From Adenophora triphylla var. japonica (lineage: Eukaryota > Streptophyta > Magnoliopsida > Asterales > Campanulaceae): a stretch of 64,000 nt of DNA. The stretch lies in assembly GCA_022495995.1 (NCBI GenBank), contig JAFEMH010000526.1, positions 597,501 to 661,500 of the forward strand, written 5' to 3'. The notes under the pieces were generated by a model that did no database searches, was not told the DNA's origin, and worked only from the letters and a program-made list of their open reading frames with translations. Below, piece after piece: positions 22,766 to 34,421 of this stretch. A program made the translations under genes and the position numbers. The first letter of the stretch is position 1. Each line of letters begins with the position of its first letter.

Positions 22766-22835
22766 GTCGCCCGGCATGAGACGGGGCAAAAGAGGCCGTA
22801 CGGTCAGAAGTTTATTTTCACCAGTTTATTTAAAA
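22766..22835 (+). promoter_or_regulatory. candidate promoter of the first antisense gene
   Basis: GTCGCCCGGC (22766-22775) and GCCGTACGGT (22795-22804) form a dyad pair with starts 29 bp apart. TTTATTTAAAA follows at 22825-22835, and the gene's ATG is 115 bp further on. The layout mirrors the LTR promoter but on the opposite strand. Confidence 0.45.
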
Positions 22836-22950
22836 CTGGAGTTGGACGGGCATTGGGCACCGTTGCCACCCTTTTGCTTCCGAGGAATAGAGAGAGAGGA
22901 GAGAAAGAATTTTCGAAAATCCTTCAATTCCTTTGCTTCTTTTGATTTAG

Positions 22951-25547
22951 ATGGATCCGGAAGGGAATCCGATGCCTAGGCAAGCACGAAGGAACATCTC
23001 CGAGGCCGCTCGAAGGAGGAGGAGGGAGCTTGTTCGAACGGAGAGGAAGTATGACTTCAATACGCCTCCATCGGAGCTTTATCCCGGTAGGGGAGAGCAC
23101 AAATCGACGAAACCTCAATCGGTTGGGGTAAGCATTCTTGATTTGCTCGATTCCATCAATTTTGATTGAATTTTGATTGATTTTAGGGCTTGACCCGAGT
23201 TTTAGGAATTTCTCGAATTTTCCTAGGATTTTTGTTGATGACTTTGGAATCTTGATGATTAACCTATGAGGCTAAGAAGATGCATGTGCAATTTATTTGA
23301 AAAATAATGAGAATGACCCTTTTTTTTCGAAAATAAAGTAAGAAAAATAATTGTCTAAAATGTGACGGAGTTCTTGCATGTGCTGGAACTAGGTCAATTT
23401 TTGATCATGGGTGAGAAAACGGGATTTTGGACGATGAAAAGGATTCATGCATGCCATTTTTTGAAAAATTAATGCTTATGTGCAAATAATTTTGAAAATC
23501 AGAATTTTGTGCTTAGGAGAGCAATGTGCTTGACATGATGTGTTTCAAATGATGAAAGACACGTTTTCTATGCAAAGGATGCTAAAAAAAATTTGTGAAT
23601 GCTTTTCTTTGAAAATATGTGCACTTTTGAATATATGCATGCTTTTGAAATGAGATGAAGGACTGACACATTTTTTGTTGTGTTCTCCTACAGGAGAATA
23701 AGTCTAGGGGACCTTCTGAGGTGGCTGTGAAGCTATGGGACAGGATGCCCGACTTTGAGAAGGATGGGGTGAACCCCAAGCAGCTAATGAGGGCTACCGG
23801 CCTTGATTTGTTCATTGAGGCTATTGTCAGAGGCATTCATGTGACCTCGAAGAGTAAGGGCTTGATCCAGGCCCTCTCGGAGTTCTGGTGGGACACCACC
23901 CACAACTTTCACCTTAGCTGGGGGAGGGAGCTTACAGTGACGCTCGCAGACTTTACTGCTATCACTGGCTTGCAGTTCACCGGGAGGCCTGTGACCTGGA
24001 GAGACCATATCACGGCAGAGGAGTTTAGGGCTCTAGTTGGATTTGACCTCCAACCTAAGGGGCTGGGGATGGAGACAAGGAATGTGGAGGTAGCAGTCCT
24101 AAACTGCATGCAGGGATTTGCCGCCAATGAGGTAACTGCCCGCCAGCTTGCGAGAGCTTTTCTGTGGTTGATGCTGTCAGTCACCATCTTTGCTAATTCT
24201 GGGTCTTTGGCTATGTTGTGCCTTCTGGACTCCTTGGAGGATGTGGATGAGATTGGGACGGTCTCTTGGGGTGAGGCCGGATTGGCGGAGCTTTACTTCT
24301 CCTTGGACATGTACAGTCGGAACAAGGCTGCCTCTATGGACTGCTTCTCCTTTGCGCTTGAGGTATTCTCACCTTCTTTCATTTCTCTTTTCCTTTCTAT
24401 CTTTGAGACTTTATGAGAGAAATGACCCCTCTATGTTTTGAACATGCAGGTCTGGTTTTACGAGGTGATCAGGTTCTTTCCTTGGAACCAGCAGAGTGAT
24501 TCTACCATCTTCCCTGCTATGATCCGTTGGAGGGGAGATGCTAGAGACAAGTTCACCGGGAAGACCCGGATCACTTTTGACTACAAGATGGTGAGACCAA
24601 TCATCAACAGGGATGGTCATGATGGAGTTGACTTCTACCCTTGGGGGAGGTACCCGGAGGTTCTGCTAGGGGATGTCGTGGAGGCAACTAGGCAGAGGAG
24701 GTGGCTGACGGGCCTGACATGTGATGTCATTTATCTGGGGGACCCTTTTTCTAGGCAGCATGGCCATGTCCCTCCCTTGGACGCCATTACTCCTCACGAT
24801 CCTCCACTCGGATGTCACGCAGCCGTGGACTCGGCGGATGATATTGCTAGGTATCGTGCAAAGTGTGGCGGTGAGGAGTACTTTGATCCGGCTACCCCGT
24901 ATGCTACCTTTGTGGAGCAAGAGGTTGAGGACACCACGAAGCTAGTGAAGCCGGGCCGTCACTGTGGGTATGGGGAAGCCGAGCCTCTTCGACCCGGCCG
25001 ATGCCTCCTGCTCATCTCTCTTATGTGGTCAACGGGGTACCGAGGAGGTTCAGAATACCTGTCCCCGACACGAGGGAGCCCCAATATACTCTGCCGCCTG
25101 ACAGCACTGTGAGTACACTTTAGGGTCTTTTCCCTTTTTCAGATTTCTTTGCTTTCTGCAATTCCAAGATTTTTCTGAGATTTTCTTCTCTTTTTCTCAG
25201 GTTCCAGCTCGTGCTTATGACGCTTGGTCAGGCGGAAGAGGGGATGGAAGGATGTATGCCGGTCCCTCGTGAAGAAGCTGGCTTGCGCTTCAAAGGCTGC
25301 AGTGAACGTGCAGGAGCCCGTGCATAAAAGAAGGCACGTCGGGAGCACGGCATCCACCTCCTCAGCCTCAGAGTACTCTTCTAGTGCCATGCCTCGGGGA
25401 CAGGGACCCAATGCCGGCATCCTGGAGCAGCTAGCTGAATATGAGCATGTGAATGTCCATCTTTCTGATGTGAGTGACAGCGAAGATTTGATGAGGGGGA
25501 CGAGCTTCTACGAGCTGAGTAGTGACGACGAGGGGTCGGAGGCCTAG
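22951..25547 (+). pseudogene. antisense passenger gene 1: plant mobile domain protein, spliced, broken
   Basis: Four exons fit by frame and splice signals: 22951-23127, 23694-24362, 24450-25108 and 25201-25547, each junction in phase 0 with GT...AG introns. Exon 1 begins MDPEGNPMPRQARRN and is basic. Exons 2 and 3 form a plant mobile domain (PMD, the aminotransferase-like family of MAIN/MAIL1 proteins): FWWDTTHNFHLSWGRELTVT, then the DFTAITGLQF and RPVTWRD region, then EVIRFFPW in exon 3. The tail is Ser/Asp/Glu-rich. Two frameshifts are visible, near 24970-25000 and near 25225, where the reading frame jumps but the neighbouring frame continues sensibly. The gene runs opposite to pol, as antisense ORFs of Tat elements do. 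Function is unknown; PMD proteins are linked to silencing and transposons. Confidence 0.75.
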
Positions 25548-26078
25548 GAGGTCCTTAGGGTTGATCTAGGAGGAAGGAAACAAACAATGAACAGTTTTAT
25601 GCATATTTTGTTTATTTTTTGCTTTATTCGGGCGCCGATGGGGCAAAAACAATGTAATACTGTTTTATTTGCTTTTCTCATTTATGCTTTATGAATTTGC
25701 ATATTACTTGAGCCTCGGGGCAGTTTATTGCTTGGAATTGGGGCTGAAACTGGGCCAAAATGATTTGTGATGACACATAAATGCATGGTTGGTGTTTGGA
25801 TATGTTTTTGTACAGGTTTTTGTTGGAAAAGTGGGGTGAAAACTCCCTTTGGGCAGCAACTTGGGTTGCTGCAGATTCTTTTCTGCAGATGGCAATTGAG
25901 GCCGTGCGGTCTGGACCTGGGAGCAAATGAAGCCGTGCGGCTAACAGTTCTGTCTGACTGGTATTTTTCAAAATAAAGCCAAGGCTTGGCCATTTCATTT
26001 CATTTTCACTCTAGACTTGTCCCAACTGATCCTAGAGCATATTTTTGACCTAAAGACATCAACTTTGATCATCTTGCA
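25548..26078. other. spacer between the two antisense genes, with a dyad pair
   Basis: The spacer is T-rich after the stop codon. It then carries GCCGTGCGGT (25901-25910) and GCCGTGCGGC (25932-25941), starts 31 bp apart, and an AT-rich stretch about 110 bp before the next ATG. It could be the terminator of gene 1 and the promoter of gene 2. Open frames on the minus strand here look random. Confidence 0.45.
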
Positions 26079-27568
26079 ATGGAGAAACCCGTCAGATTGC
26101 AAAAGGGGAAAAGAGACCATTTTCTGTCCGATCTTCAATCTTGGGTGAGACATAACTTTCAATCTCACAAGGGGCTGTTCGATACTACCTTCAAGATCAA
26201 ATCTTTATGGCATTTGAAGGATCTCCCGCCCGATTGGGACCTTTTGAGGGCCGCGGCAAGGTTTTGGGACGTCCGTAGACACGTTTACTGCTTTTCTTAC
26301 AACGAGCTTGTCCCAACCTATGAAGACTTTCGAGCCTTGATTGGGGGTCTAGAAATTGAGGCTATATTGATTCCTCTGATTGAAGACGTGCTGGTGGCGG
26401 CAAAGTTGGCATCTTTTCTGCAAATCTCTCTAGCAGAGGCTATAGGGATGATGATAGCTTCGGACAGGATTGACCTTTCTGATATCCAGGGCAGTTTTGG
26501 ATCTCCGAATATGGCTACGACCACGGTGGCTATGGATGCCTTTATCCTCTGCGTATTCTCATCTCTGTTCACTGCTGAGTCCGTGGGGATTTGTCATGGT
26601 GGCCTCTTGGACATGGTTAGGGATTGCAGGGCTGGGAAGGATATTATCCCACTGGTTTTGGGTGAGACCCTGCATGGTATTGACAGGATGGCTAGAGGAG
26701 ACCATTTCATGAGGTCTGGGAGCCCGGCTGTGTTGACCTTATGGCTGCAGGAGAGGCTCGGGGCTTTGCCGACTCAGTGCCCTTGGGTGATTTCTCGAAG
26801 GGGTTCGCCTAGGCAGCAGGACCAGGGTGACTGGGAGCTGATGATGGCTAGGTTGTCCACTTCGAATATTCACTGGTGGGTACCTCACTGGAGGTTGCAG
26901 ACCCGGAGGACATTTCAGGAGTCCTATGTGGTGAGGGTTCCAGGGTTTTCTTGGTCATCCTTCTACATACCCTGCTTGGTATCCAGGCAGTTCGGGGCCT
27001 TACAGGAGCCGTTGGGCGATTGGGAAGACATCCGTACCATGGAGGTGGTGCCTTTAGACATGAGGGATCCAGCCAGCTTCTCATTCTTCTCGAGGGCTTG
27101 GACATATACTGTTTTTCCACCCAGGGCCATTCTCAAGAGCAGGAAGAGTACCATCTTGACTACGGCCTACTTGGATTGGTATGAGAGGGAAATGGGAGCG
27201 ACTCAGGTCATTTTGGGAGAGAGACGTCAGGCTTTATTGGGGGCTGACTGCGACTCGAGTAGGACTCTGAGGGAGACTGAAGCTAAAGCGAGTCGCCATA
27301 ACCAGTCGGGTGACCTTATCAAAGACATGGAGGCTCGATATGAGAGGCTTTCTGAAGTCGCTCCCTTGACTGAGGCTCGCAGGAGGAAGTGCGGACTCGT
27401 GCCCGGGTTGAGAGGGCACTTATTGACACAGGTTTGATGGAGGCTCCAGTGAGGATACCGGGGATCGGGATGAGGGAGACCGACATCATAGAGAAGAAGA
27501 GAAAGAACACTCGACGAGGTCGAGGTAAAGGGAAGAAGACCAAAGAAGACTCAATGAATGACAGCTGA
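26079..27568 (+). pseudogene. antisense passenger gene 2: DUF7745/PMD-like protein
   Basis: A single long exon starts at MEKPVRLQKGKRDH. Residues about 40-95 contain LWHLKDLPPDWDLLRAAARF, then FWDVRRHVYCF and ELVPTYEDFRALIGG. This is the signature arrangement of the plant DUF7745 family, related to plant mobile domains. A middle region with many Trp and Arg follows, then a charged helical segment (AKASRHNQSGDLIKDMEARY). Near 27380 the frame shifts by one base. The neighbouring frame continues to a very basic tail (KKRKNTRRGRGKGKK) and a stop at 27566-27568, which resembles a nuclear localisation signal. Apart from that one frameshift the gene is open, better preserved than pol. Function is unknown. 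Confidence 0.7.
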
Positions 27569-27938
27569 TAAATCTTTTCTTAGGATTCCCTTATTGTCAT
27601 TTTGCAAACATAGTAGTTTATTAGGCATTTTATTGTATTTTAGATTCTTGTAGCAGGTTAGCAGAGTCAAGAGTAGACCGTGCTTGAACTCATCAAGAAG
27701 TCTTTTAACTTGTAATTAACAAAGATATGATCTTAGAAATTAATCAAGACACATTTCATGGAAATTTCAGATGTCTTATTGATTGCTTAGGACCCGTTTT
27801 ATGAAAACTTGATTGCCCTTTATTATTTATTGTTTAGACCGAATCATATATGATCGCCACGTTCCCTTTTACAAGAAAGACTAAGGGGCTCAGTCTTCGT
27901 AGTTCATTCCGGTGAACTATCTAATTAGGTCTTTTGGC

Positions 27939-28190
27939 CTTTTTTTTTTTTTTTTTTTTTTTTTTACGTGCAACCCCGTTTTTGCCTAGACCGCCCTTTT
28001 TGGATTTTTCACTTAGCCGGGCATTACTCTTTTTGCACTAAGAGTTTTTTTTCTTTTTTTTTTATGTGCAACCCCGTTTTTGCCTAGACCGCCCTTTTTT
28101 GGGTTTTTCAAATTTAGCCGGGTATTACTCTTTTTGCACTAAGATTTTTTCTTCTTTTTTTTATTTTCTTTTTTTCTCTTTTTTTTTTCA
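27939..28190. repeat. poly-T and a duplicated segment of about 97 bp
   Basis: A T run (27939-27965) is followed by GTGCAACCCCGTTTTTGCCT and TAGACCGCCC, which are repeated about 97 bp later (28062 onward). More T-rich sequence precedes the integrase end. No gene is seen between 27569 and 28250. Confidence 0.8.
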
Positions 28191-28250
28191 GACATAGTAC
28201 CTTCGGAGCTTATGGGTGGACAAAGGGATTGCCGTCCAGGTCTGCAAGCT

Positions 28251-29250
28251 TCATTGCTCCTCCCGATAGTATCTTCTGCACCACATACGGTCGATCCAAA
28301 TGGGTTCCCACTTTTCCAGGGGGTTGTCTCTGGTAGGGGGCTTCACTTTCAACACTAAGTCACCCTCTTTGATGTCTCTGGCTTTGACTTTCTTGTCAAA
28401 TGCTCTGGCCATTCGCCTCTGGTAGGCTTGGGTGTGTTCCATGGCCTTGAGCCTTCTTTCGTCGAGCAGAGCCAACTCATCATGCCGGCTACGTAGCCAC
28501 TCTACTTCGTTGACACTATTTTCCAGGAGAACCCTTAGTGACGGGATTTTCAACTCTACTGGCAATACTACTTCCATCCCGTAAGTGAGGGCAAAAGGGG
28601 TTTCTCTCGTGGCTATTCTGATAGACGTTCGGTAGTCCCAGAGTGCCAGGTGTAGCTTTTCGGGCCAATCACGACCACGAGTGGCCATTTTCCGGATGAT
28701 CCGTTCGAGCGTCTTATTGGCAGCTTCTACGGCTCCGTTAGTTTGAGGTTTGTATGGGGACGACTTGTGGCGAGTGATTCTGAATTCTGACAGCAATCTA
28801 CCGCAGTCTCCTTCAAAGTGCGACCCGTTATCAGAAATGATCTCATTGGGCACCCCATATCTACACATAATATTTTCTTTGATGAATTGGGCCACTTTTT
28901 TGGAAGTGAGGACTTTGTAGGACTTGGCCTCTACCCACTTAGTGAAGTAGTCGACTGCTACTAACACGAATTCATGCCCATTGCTTCCTGTCGGGGCTAT
29001 CTTCCCTATCACGTCAATACCCCAAGTTGTGAACGGCCAAGAAGTCGTCATGTAGTATAGGTCATGAGGCGGGAGATGGTTGAGGTTGGCAAACCGTTGG
29101 CATTTGTCGCACGCTCGGACATGCTGGACACAGTCTGTCTCCATGGAGATCCAATAGTAACCCATTCTGAGGATCACTTACATCAGGGCTCTAGCATTCA
29201 TATGAGGACCACAGGGACCATTGTGGACTTTGGTCATCAACTCTCTAGCC
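28251..29250 (-). pseudogene. element 1 integrase
   Basis: Read on the minus strand, a zinc-finger region (H...H upstream, then CDKC) leads into the core. The catalytic triad is visible: D in TTWGIDVIGK, D in IISDNGSHF and E in NGAVEAANK. The core is followed by FALTYGMEVVLPVE and a C-terminal GDLVLKVK domain, with no chromodomain, as expected for Tat. A stop codon (TAA on the minus strand at 29180-29178) separates it from the RNase H frame just upstream, which is otherwise continuous. The end near 28251 is frayed. Confidence 0.85.
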
Positions 29251-29499
29251 CTTTCTTGGGTGACACACAGGAGGAGTGGTCCCTGGTACCGCTTCTTGTA
29301 CAGGTTGCCTCCTAAAATGACATAATGGGAGGCCAACCTTTTCAGGGCTTGCAAGCTCTTGGCGTTGACACCTTCTTTTGGTCTACCTTCTTCGTCTCTG
29401 AAAGCTAACTCTCCATCTTTGAGGAACTGGTAAATTTGACTGTACCACAGTTCCTTGATAGGCTCAGGTCCCAAGTCTATTTCACAACAGAAAGCCGGG

Positions 29500-29965
29500 G
29501 CTTCTCTTCTACCCACTCTGAAGGGTTTTATGGCTTTCCCCTTGGGGATCTCTACTAGTGAGGCTAGAGTAGCTAGGGCATCTGCGAATCTATTCTTTTC
29601 TCTTGACAGGTAATGGAAAGTCACTTCTCTGAACTGTCCAGTCAACTCCTCCATATAGGCATGATACCGCTGAAGATTAGGGTCCACAGTCTTCCATTTG
29701 TTGGAGACCTGGTTGATGATCAGGGCTGAGTCTCCATAAACTTTGAGCTCCTTGACATTTCTTTCTAAAGCGCCTCTAAACCAAAGAATGCAAAGCTTCA
29801 TACTCGACGACATTGTTCGTGGCAGGAAAGTTCAACTTAAGGGCTATGGGCGTGTGCTCATCTTTCGGATCGACCAGTAGCATCCCTACGCCATTTCCCC
29901 TTTTGTTAGCATCTCCGTCAAAGAAAAGTTGCCATCGGCTCTCAGGATCAACTACGAAGATCCCT
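29500..29965 (-). pseudogene. element 1 second RNase H (aRNH) domain
   Basis: The minus strand encodes WQLFFDGDANKRGNGVG, NNVVEYEAL and LKVYGDSALIINQV, the usual acidic-residue motifs of an RNase H fold. A frameshift lies near 29815, where the first and second parts change frame. A second, archaeal-type RNase H between the first RNase H and integrase is a hallmark of the Tat lineage. Confidence 0.75.
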
Positions 29966-29982
29966 TCATCTGGGAATTGGGG

Positions 29983-30520
29983 TTAGGGCCCGCGGTCCTC
30001 ATTACTAGGGAAGTCTGCCAGATGGTCTGACAACGCTTGACCCTTGATGGCCTTTCTGGTCACATAGTTGATGTCATACTCAGCTAAGAAGAAGAACCAC
30101 TTTGCTAGACGCATCGAGAGGGAAGGTTTATCGAAGATGTACTTGATGGGGTCCATTTTCGAGACCAAGTTCACAGGGTGGGCTTGCATGTAGTGCTTCA
30201 GCTTACCGACTACCTGCACTACCCCGCACAAGTCTTTTCACATGCCGAGTAATTGAGCTCACTTCCTTGCAGCCTTCCTACCGACAAAGTAAATGACATT
30301 CTCTACCCGAGAGTCTTTCTTCTCCCGAGCAAGCATAGCCCCAACCGCCGTATTAGTGACAGTGAGATAGAGCGAGAAGAGGTTTCGTCTATGTGGGGGC
30401 ATAGCACCCAGGATGTACTAAGTACGCCTTGATTTGGTCAAAGGCATCCCGGCATTCCTCGGTCCATTCTCGTGTCTACATTCTTCTTCATGAGCTTGAA
30501 GATGGGCTCGCAGATAGTGG
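29983..30520 (-). pseudogene. element 1 first RNase H domain, fragmented
   Basis: The frame 30231-29983 shows KLKHYMQAHPVNLVSK, FDKPSLSMRLAKW and KAIKGQALSDHLADFP, typical of the RNase H and tether region after a gypsy RT. The stretch 30232-30520 is out of frame and carries several indels. Confidence 0.65.
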
Positions 30521-31330
30521 TCAACCGATTGACGAAACGGCCGATGTACCGCAGCCTTGCCCATAAAGCTTTTGACTCGTCCGGGTTTGAGGTGGCCTCA
30601 TGTCCATAATGGCTATGATCTTTCGGGGTCGACTTCGATACCTCGCTCCGTGACCATATACCCGAGCACTTTTCCCCTTGTCACTCCGAAGGTGCATTTG
30701 GGCGTGGTTTAGTCTCATGGAATGTTGTCTCAGCCTCTCGAAGAACTTTCGCAGGTCAACGAAGTGCTGTCCATCCTCGCCTTTGGAGTGGATTATCATG
30801 TCATCGACGTAGACCTCAATCTCCTTATGGATCATGTCATGAAAAAGCGCGGTCGCTGCCCTCTGATAAGTAGCCCCGGCATTCTTAAGCACAAATGGCA
30901 TCACTGTATAGCAGTAAGTTCCCCACGGTGTGGTGAAGGCTGTCTTTTCTTGGTCTTCCTCGGCCATCTTGATCTGGTTATAGCCTGCAAAGCCATCAAC
31001 GAAGGATTTGACTTCATAGTTGGCAGTGGAGTCCACCAGGATGTCTATGTTTGGCAAGGGGTAGTCATCTTTGGGGCTGGCCTTGTTCATATCCCTAAAT
31101 CTACACAAATAAGCCGCACCTTCCCATTGGCTTTGGTTACGGTCACAATGTTGGACAACCATGTCGGATATTCAATGACTCTGATGAATCCTACCCGCAG
31201 TAGCTTCTCAATCTCTTCTTTGACCTGTAGAGACCATTCTCGGCTTGATCTTCCTCGCTCGCTTTACTGGCTTAGCATCCGGTGCTAGAGGGATTCGTGC
31301 TCTACTATCGAACTATCTAGCCCCGATATC
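30521..31330 (-). pseudogene. element 1 reverse transcriptase
   Basis: The minus strand shows the RT blocks in order: YPTWLSNIV, then DMNKASPKDDYPLPNID, SFVDGFAGYNQIKM, FTTPWGTYCY, and the catalytic YVDDMIIHS. The usual FGLKNAG block reads FVLKNAG. Frameshifts occur near 31115 (between the first two blocks) and after about 30720. The family is Ty3/gypsy. The copy cannot make an active enzyme. Confidence 0.85.
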
Positions 31331-31652
31331 CCCGTACGACCATGCAAACACGTCCATGTACTCTCGAGCGATTGACCCGCCCGTCCCGTTTAACCCCCTG
31401 GAAGAAGTTTCCAATCTGTGTCTCTTTAGGTTCCTCGACAGTACCCAAGTTAACACTTGTCAAAACCTCCTCGGTAGCTTGGGCCCGGTTTTCCTCTTTT
31501 TCTGTAACCTGCTTAAAGATTTCTTTAATGTATTGTTCATTTAGTGTGTTTGCATCTTGTTCAAATGATTCATTATTAACTGTTGTTAAGTTTTGAGTTA
31601 ATTTATCATTTGTTAAGTTGGCAATAAGGGGATACTCAGAAAGATCTGTCAT
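31317..31652 (-). pseudogene. element 1 pol segment upstream of RT
   Basis: This frame contains SVNLGTVEEPKETQIGNFF, the acidic linker that precedes the RT of Tat-type pol. The RT lead-in EYMDVFAWSY appears in another frame close to 31340. It is separated from the preceding frame by about 180 bp with stops. Confidence 0.6.
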
Positions 31653-31836
31653 TTCATTCGAAGCAAGAGGAAAGATGACATTGGTTACATATTCATAATC
31701 CTTAGGCGTGAGGCCTTCGGATGACTCGGAGGACTGGAATTCAAAGATTCCTGACTCAACTGACTCTTGACCCTACTGACTCTGGACCCTATACTACTTA
31801 TTGAATCGAAGTATTTGACGCGGGTTGGACTGGGGT

Positions 31837-32631
31837 TTACTCTTTCCTGCTTTTGCCCTGGGGAGTAGCAGTCTTGTCAGCGTTCTTCAGAAAGTTGGAA
31901 ACTTCGAACTGATCGAAAACTTGCCGGAAATCATTGGTAGGCCGATACCTTGGAAAGATGGTGAGGGGAGCTAAAGTAGCCTGATGCAATCTCTCAGCGA
32001 GCTCGTCTGTGACAACCAGACTAATTGACTGGAGGGTCTGGATCATCTTGTCAATACACTGCTGATAAGTCATCTTCTCTTTACCAATCTTCGATATCAC
32101 AACCTTATCAGTGTAGCCAACAGGAGGGTTGGCCTGAATGATGCTGATGAAGTCTTCTTCAGGAGAGACTTTGATCCTTCCTTGATTGGCCACGTATTCT
32201 ATAGGCTTTCTGTATTCTGCTTCTAAATCTGCTAGCTTCTCATTGAACTTCACAATGGCAACAAATTCAGAACTCTCTGCCTCAAGAGGGTCAATGACAA
32301 CAGGGGTATCAGGCTGAACTGTGTTTTGGATGACTGGTACCTTGGTAGGCTCCTTGGCATAACTGACGTAGTAGTCAAACTTGCTTGAAGGCTCCCCTAA
32401 TGTTCCCACGCTCTTGTCCCCAGCTTTGTACCTTTCCTTTAATTTCTATTGCATGGACTTCCTCTTCTTCTTCTTTCTTGAAGGAGCATCCTCATTAATC
32501 CATTCTTGATACTCATATTCCAGACAGTCCTCACAATCACACACATCATACCAGATGTGGGGCCTAGGTTGAACTGGGATGGCCTCTCCGACTACTTGGT
32601 CATTACCATTGTTGATTACCACGTTAGCCAT
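31837..32631 (-). pseudogene. element 1 N-terminal polyprotein remnant, family unknown
   Basis: Two frames, 32631-32446 (MANVVINNGNDQVV, a Cys/Asp/Glu-rich stretch CDCEDCLEYEYQEW and a KKKKRK run) and 32409-31837 (SKFDYYVSYAKEPTKV, then a charged region ending near FDQFEVSNFLKNADK), are probably parts of one protein with a break near 32430. They precede the RT linker, where gag or protease would be. I see neither a gag core, a zinc knuckle nor a D-T/S-G protease motif. Confidence 0.4.
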
Positions 32632-34400
32632 TTTGACACTGGAAAGCTGAGACTTGAAGATTTTGATGGGTTATTTGAGATCTCTGTGCCGACAAACTGC
32701 TGTACCGGTGTTCTCACCCAATTCTTTCTCGCTGCGGGAAAGGGATAGGAGAGGTTTAGACTCGGGGTAGGTGTTTAGGCTGAAGGCTCAAGCAATATGC
32801 AAATTAAGAATCTTCCAGTTTACTTAAAACACTGTCTTTTATTTATTTCTATTTGGTTGGAAAAGGGGTTCTGCCCTTCTTTTTCGCAACTACTCTAGAT
32901 CCTGGATCAGTGGGTTCCGTCACTACGTCTATAAATCCCTCGTATTCCACCTGTATTTCGACCTCCCAGGGTGGACAGCCCCGGGCGAGTGTCCTGTAGG
33001 GCACGCGGATCCCACTGACCGAGAGAGAAGAACGCTCCTAACGGGTCTAGCGGGTGATAGGAACTTTTAACGCACGAGCGATGCGGATTATAGTCAAGGC
33101 AATACCGGGAAAGTCTCGTCTTTCAGCCTTAACGGAATTTCAGCAGAATTTCGCTTGCGCGAATGACGTTTTGACTTTTCGGCAATGTCCGAGAAGATAA
33201 TAGGCATGGTTCGGGCGGTAAAAGCCGGATGACACAGTGTCACATTGAACTTCGTTGCATACGCTGTGCGTGCGTCAAAGTCGAAGTCAATGCCGGGTCA
33301 AGATCTTGCCAATTTTTCCTTGTCGGAATTTCGGCAGAGCTCCGCTTGTGCGAAAGATCTTTGGATTTTTGGCACGGACTCGGTCTCGGCTCTTATGCAT
33401 CCTGTGCGGGTCAAGGTCAAAGTCAATGTCGGAGTCAATGTTCTACCAATTTTTTCCTTGTCGGAAGTTCGGCAGAGCTCCGCTTGCGCAAAAGATCTTG
33501 ACTTCCTTTATGGACTAAGGTTTGACCTTTACGGGGATATGCAACTGGGCTATATGACACGGACTAAACCAAAAACCAACCAAAAGTCACGGTTTTTTGA
33601 AACGTGTGATACGGACTATGCATTGGTCGACACTGGCTGCCATGGGGAGTTTGGGGTGATTTCGTGCGCGCCCGGGAGCATCGTAAGGCTGTCCATGACT
33701 GCAACTGAACAACCACCCCGGGTTAAAGGGACGTGCGTGCAAAGTGTACAGGATATATAAGGTGCGCGTAGTGTGCGGTTTCCTAAAAAATGTTCCTTTT
33801 TGAGTTAAAACAGAGATTTTCAGAAATGTGTTTTAAAAGGAATGATTTTTCGGGACGGGGGAAAAATGCAACAAATAAGGCACGTAAATTTTCTGGAGCC
33901 TGGTCAGCTTTGGAACTGAATAGCCCCAAGCTGCCTAAGCTACCAGATTATTTCAAATCTGTCCTGGTGGAATTGCCAATGAGGCCGCCCGGTTGGAATC
34001 CGAGGCGGATTAAGTCGTGCGGCTGCATGGATCAATTTTCCAGGTTCCAATCCTTTTCAGTTTCAAGTTGCTCCTCGAAAATTTTAGGCACCTTTCAGCT
34101 TCAGAAGGCTTCATGTTCATTTTACAGAGTATGGACAATTCCCAAGATGCAATATGCAATGCAATGCAATGCAAAGAAAGAAAAAGCAAGCATGATAAAT
34201 GGAATCCGTGACGGGAGGCTAACCCGCTCAAAGGAAAAAGATTTCTTTTTTTTTTCGAAAAGAGATACCGGTACGTGGGATTGTTAACCACCGTTTATCC
34301 CAAGCCCCGGGTTAGGAAGCGATACAGGAAGGTTAGTGGTTTCCACCTATATACCGGGTATCATTTTATTTTGAAAATGAAAGCTTTCTCCTTTGGTAAA
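32632..34400 (-). other. element 1 5' untranslated region
   Basis: This stretch lies between the primer-binding site and the first coding remnant. It contains a direct repeat of about 138 bp (words TCGG-AATTTCGGCAGAGCTC at 33323 and TCGGAAGTTCGGCAGAGCTC at 33461) and a dyad pair GCCGCCCGGT (33984) and GTCGTGCGGC (34014), starts 30 bp apart. Plus-strand frames such as 33245-33760 run through the direct repeats and look like chance frames. Confidence 0.55.
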
Positions 34401-34418
34401 TCCCCAGCAGAGTCGCCA
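34401..34418 (-). other. element 1 primer-binding site
   Basis: The minus strand reads TGGCGACTCTGCTGGGGA, three bases from the LTR end at 34422. It is the Tat/Ogre type site, identical to beta and one base different from alpha. Confidence 0.85.
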
Positions 34419-34421
34419 AAT

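Noticed and set aside
30722..31288. Plus-strand frame of 188 codons
   Set aside because: It is the shadow of the reverse transcriptase on the minus strand.
33229..33760. Plus-strand frames of 87-171 codons in the element 1 leader
   Set aside because: They cross a 138-bp direct repeat in three frames at once, have no recognisable domain and lie opposite to the element's leader.
34010..34291. Small frames around the ATGCAATGCAATGC run near 34150
   Set aside because: They are chance frames over a simple repeat in the element 1 leader.
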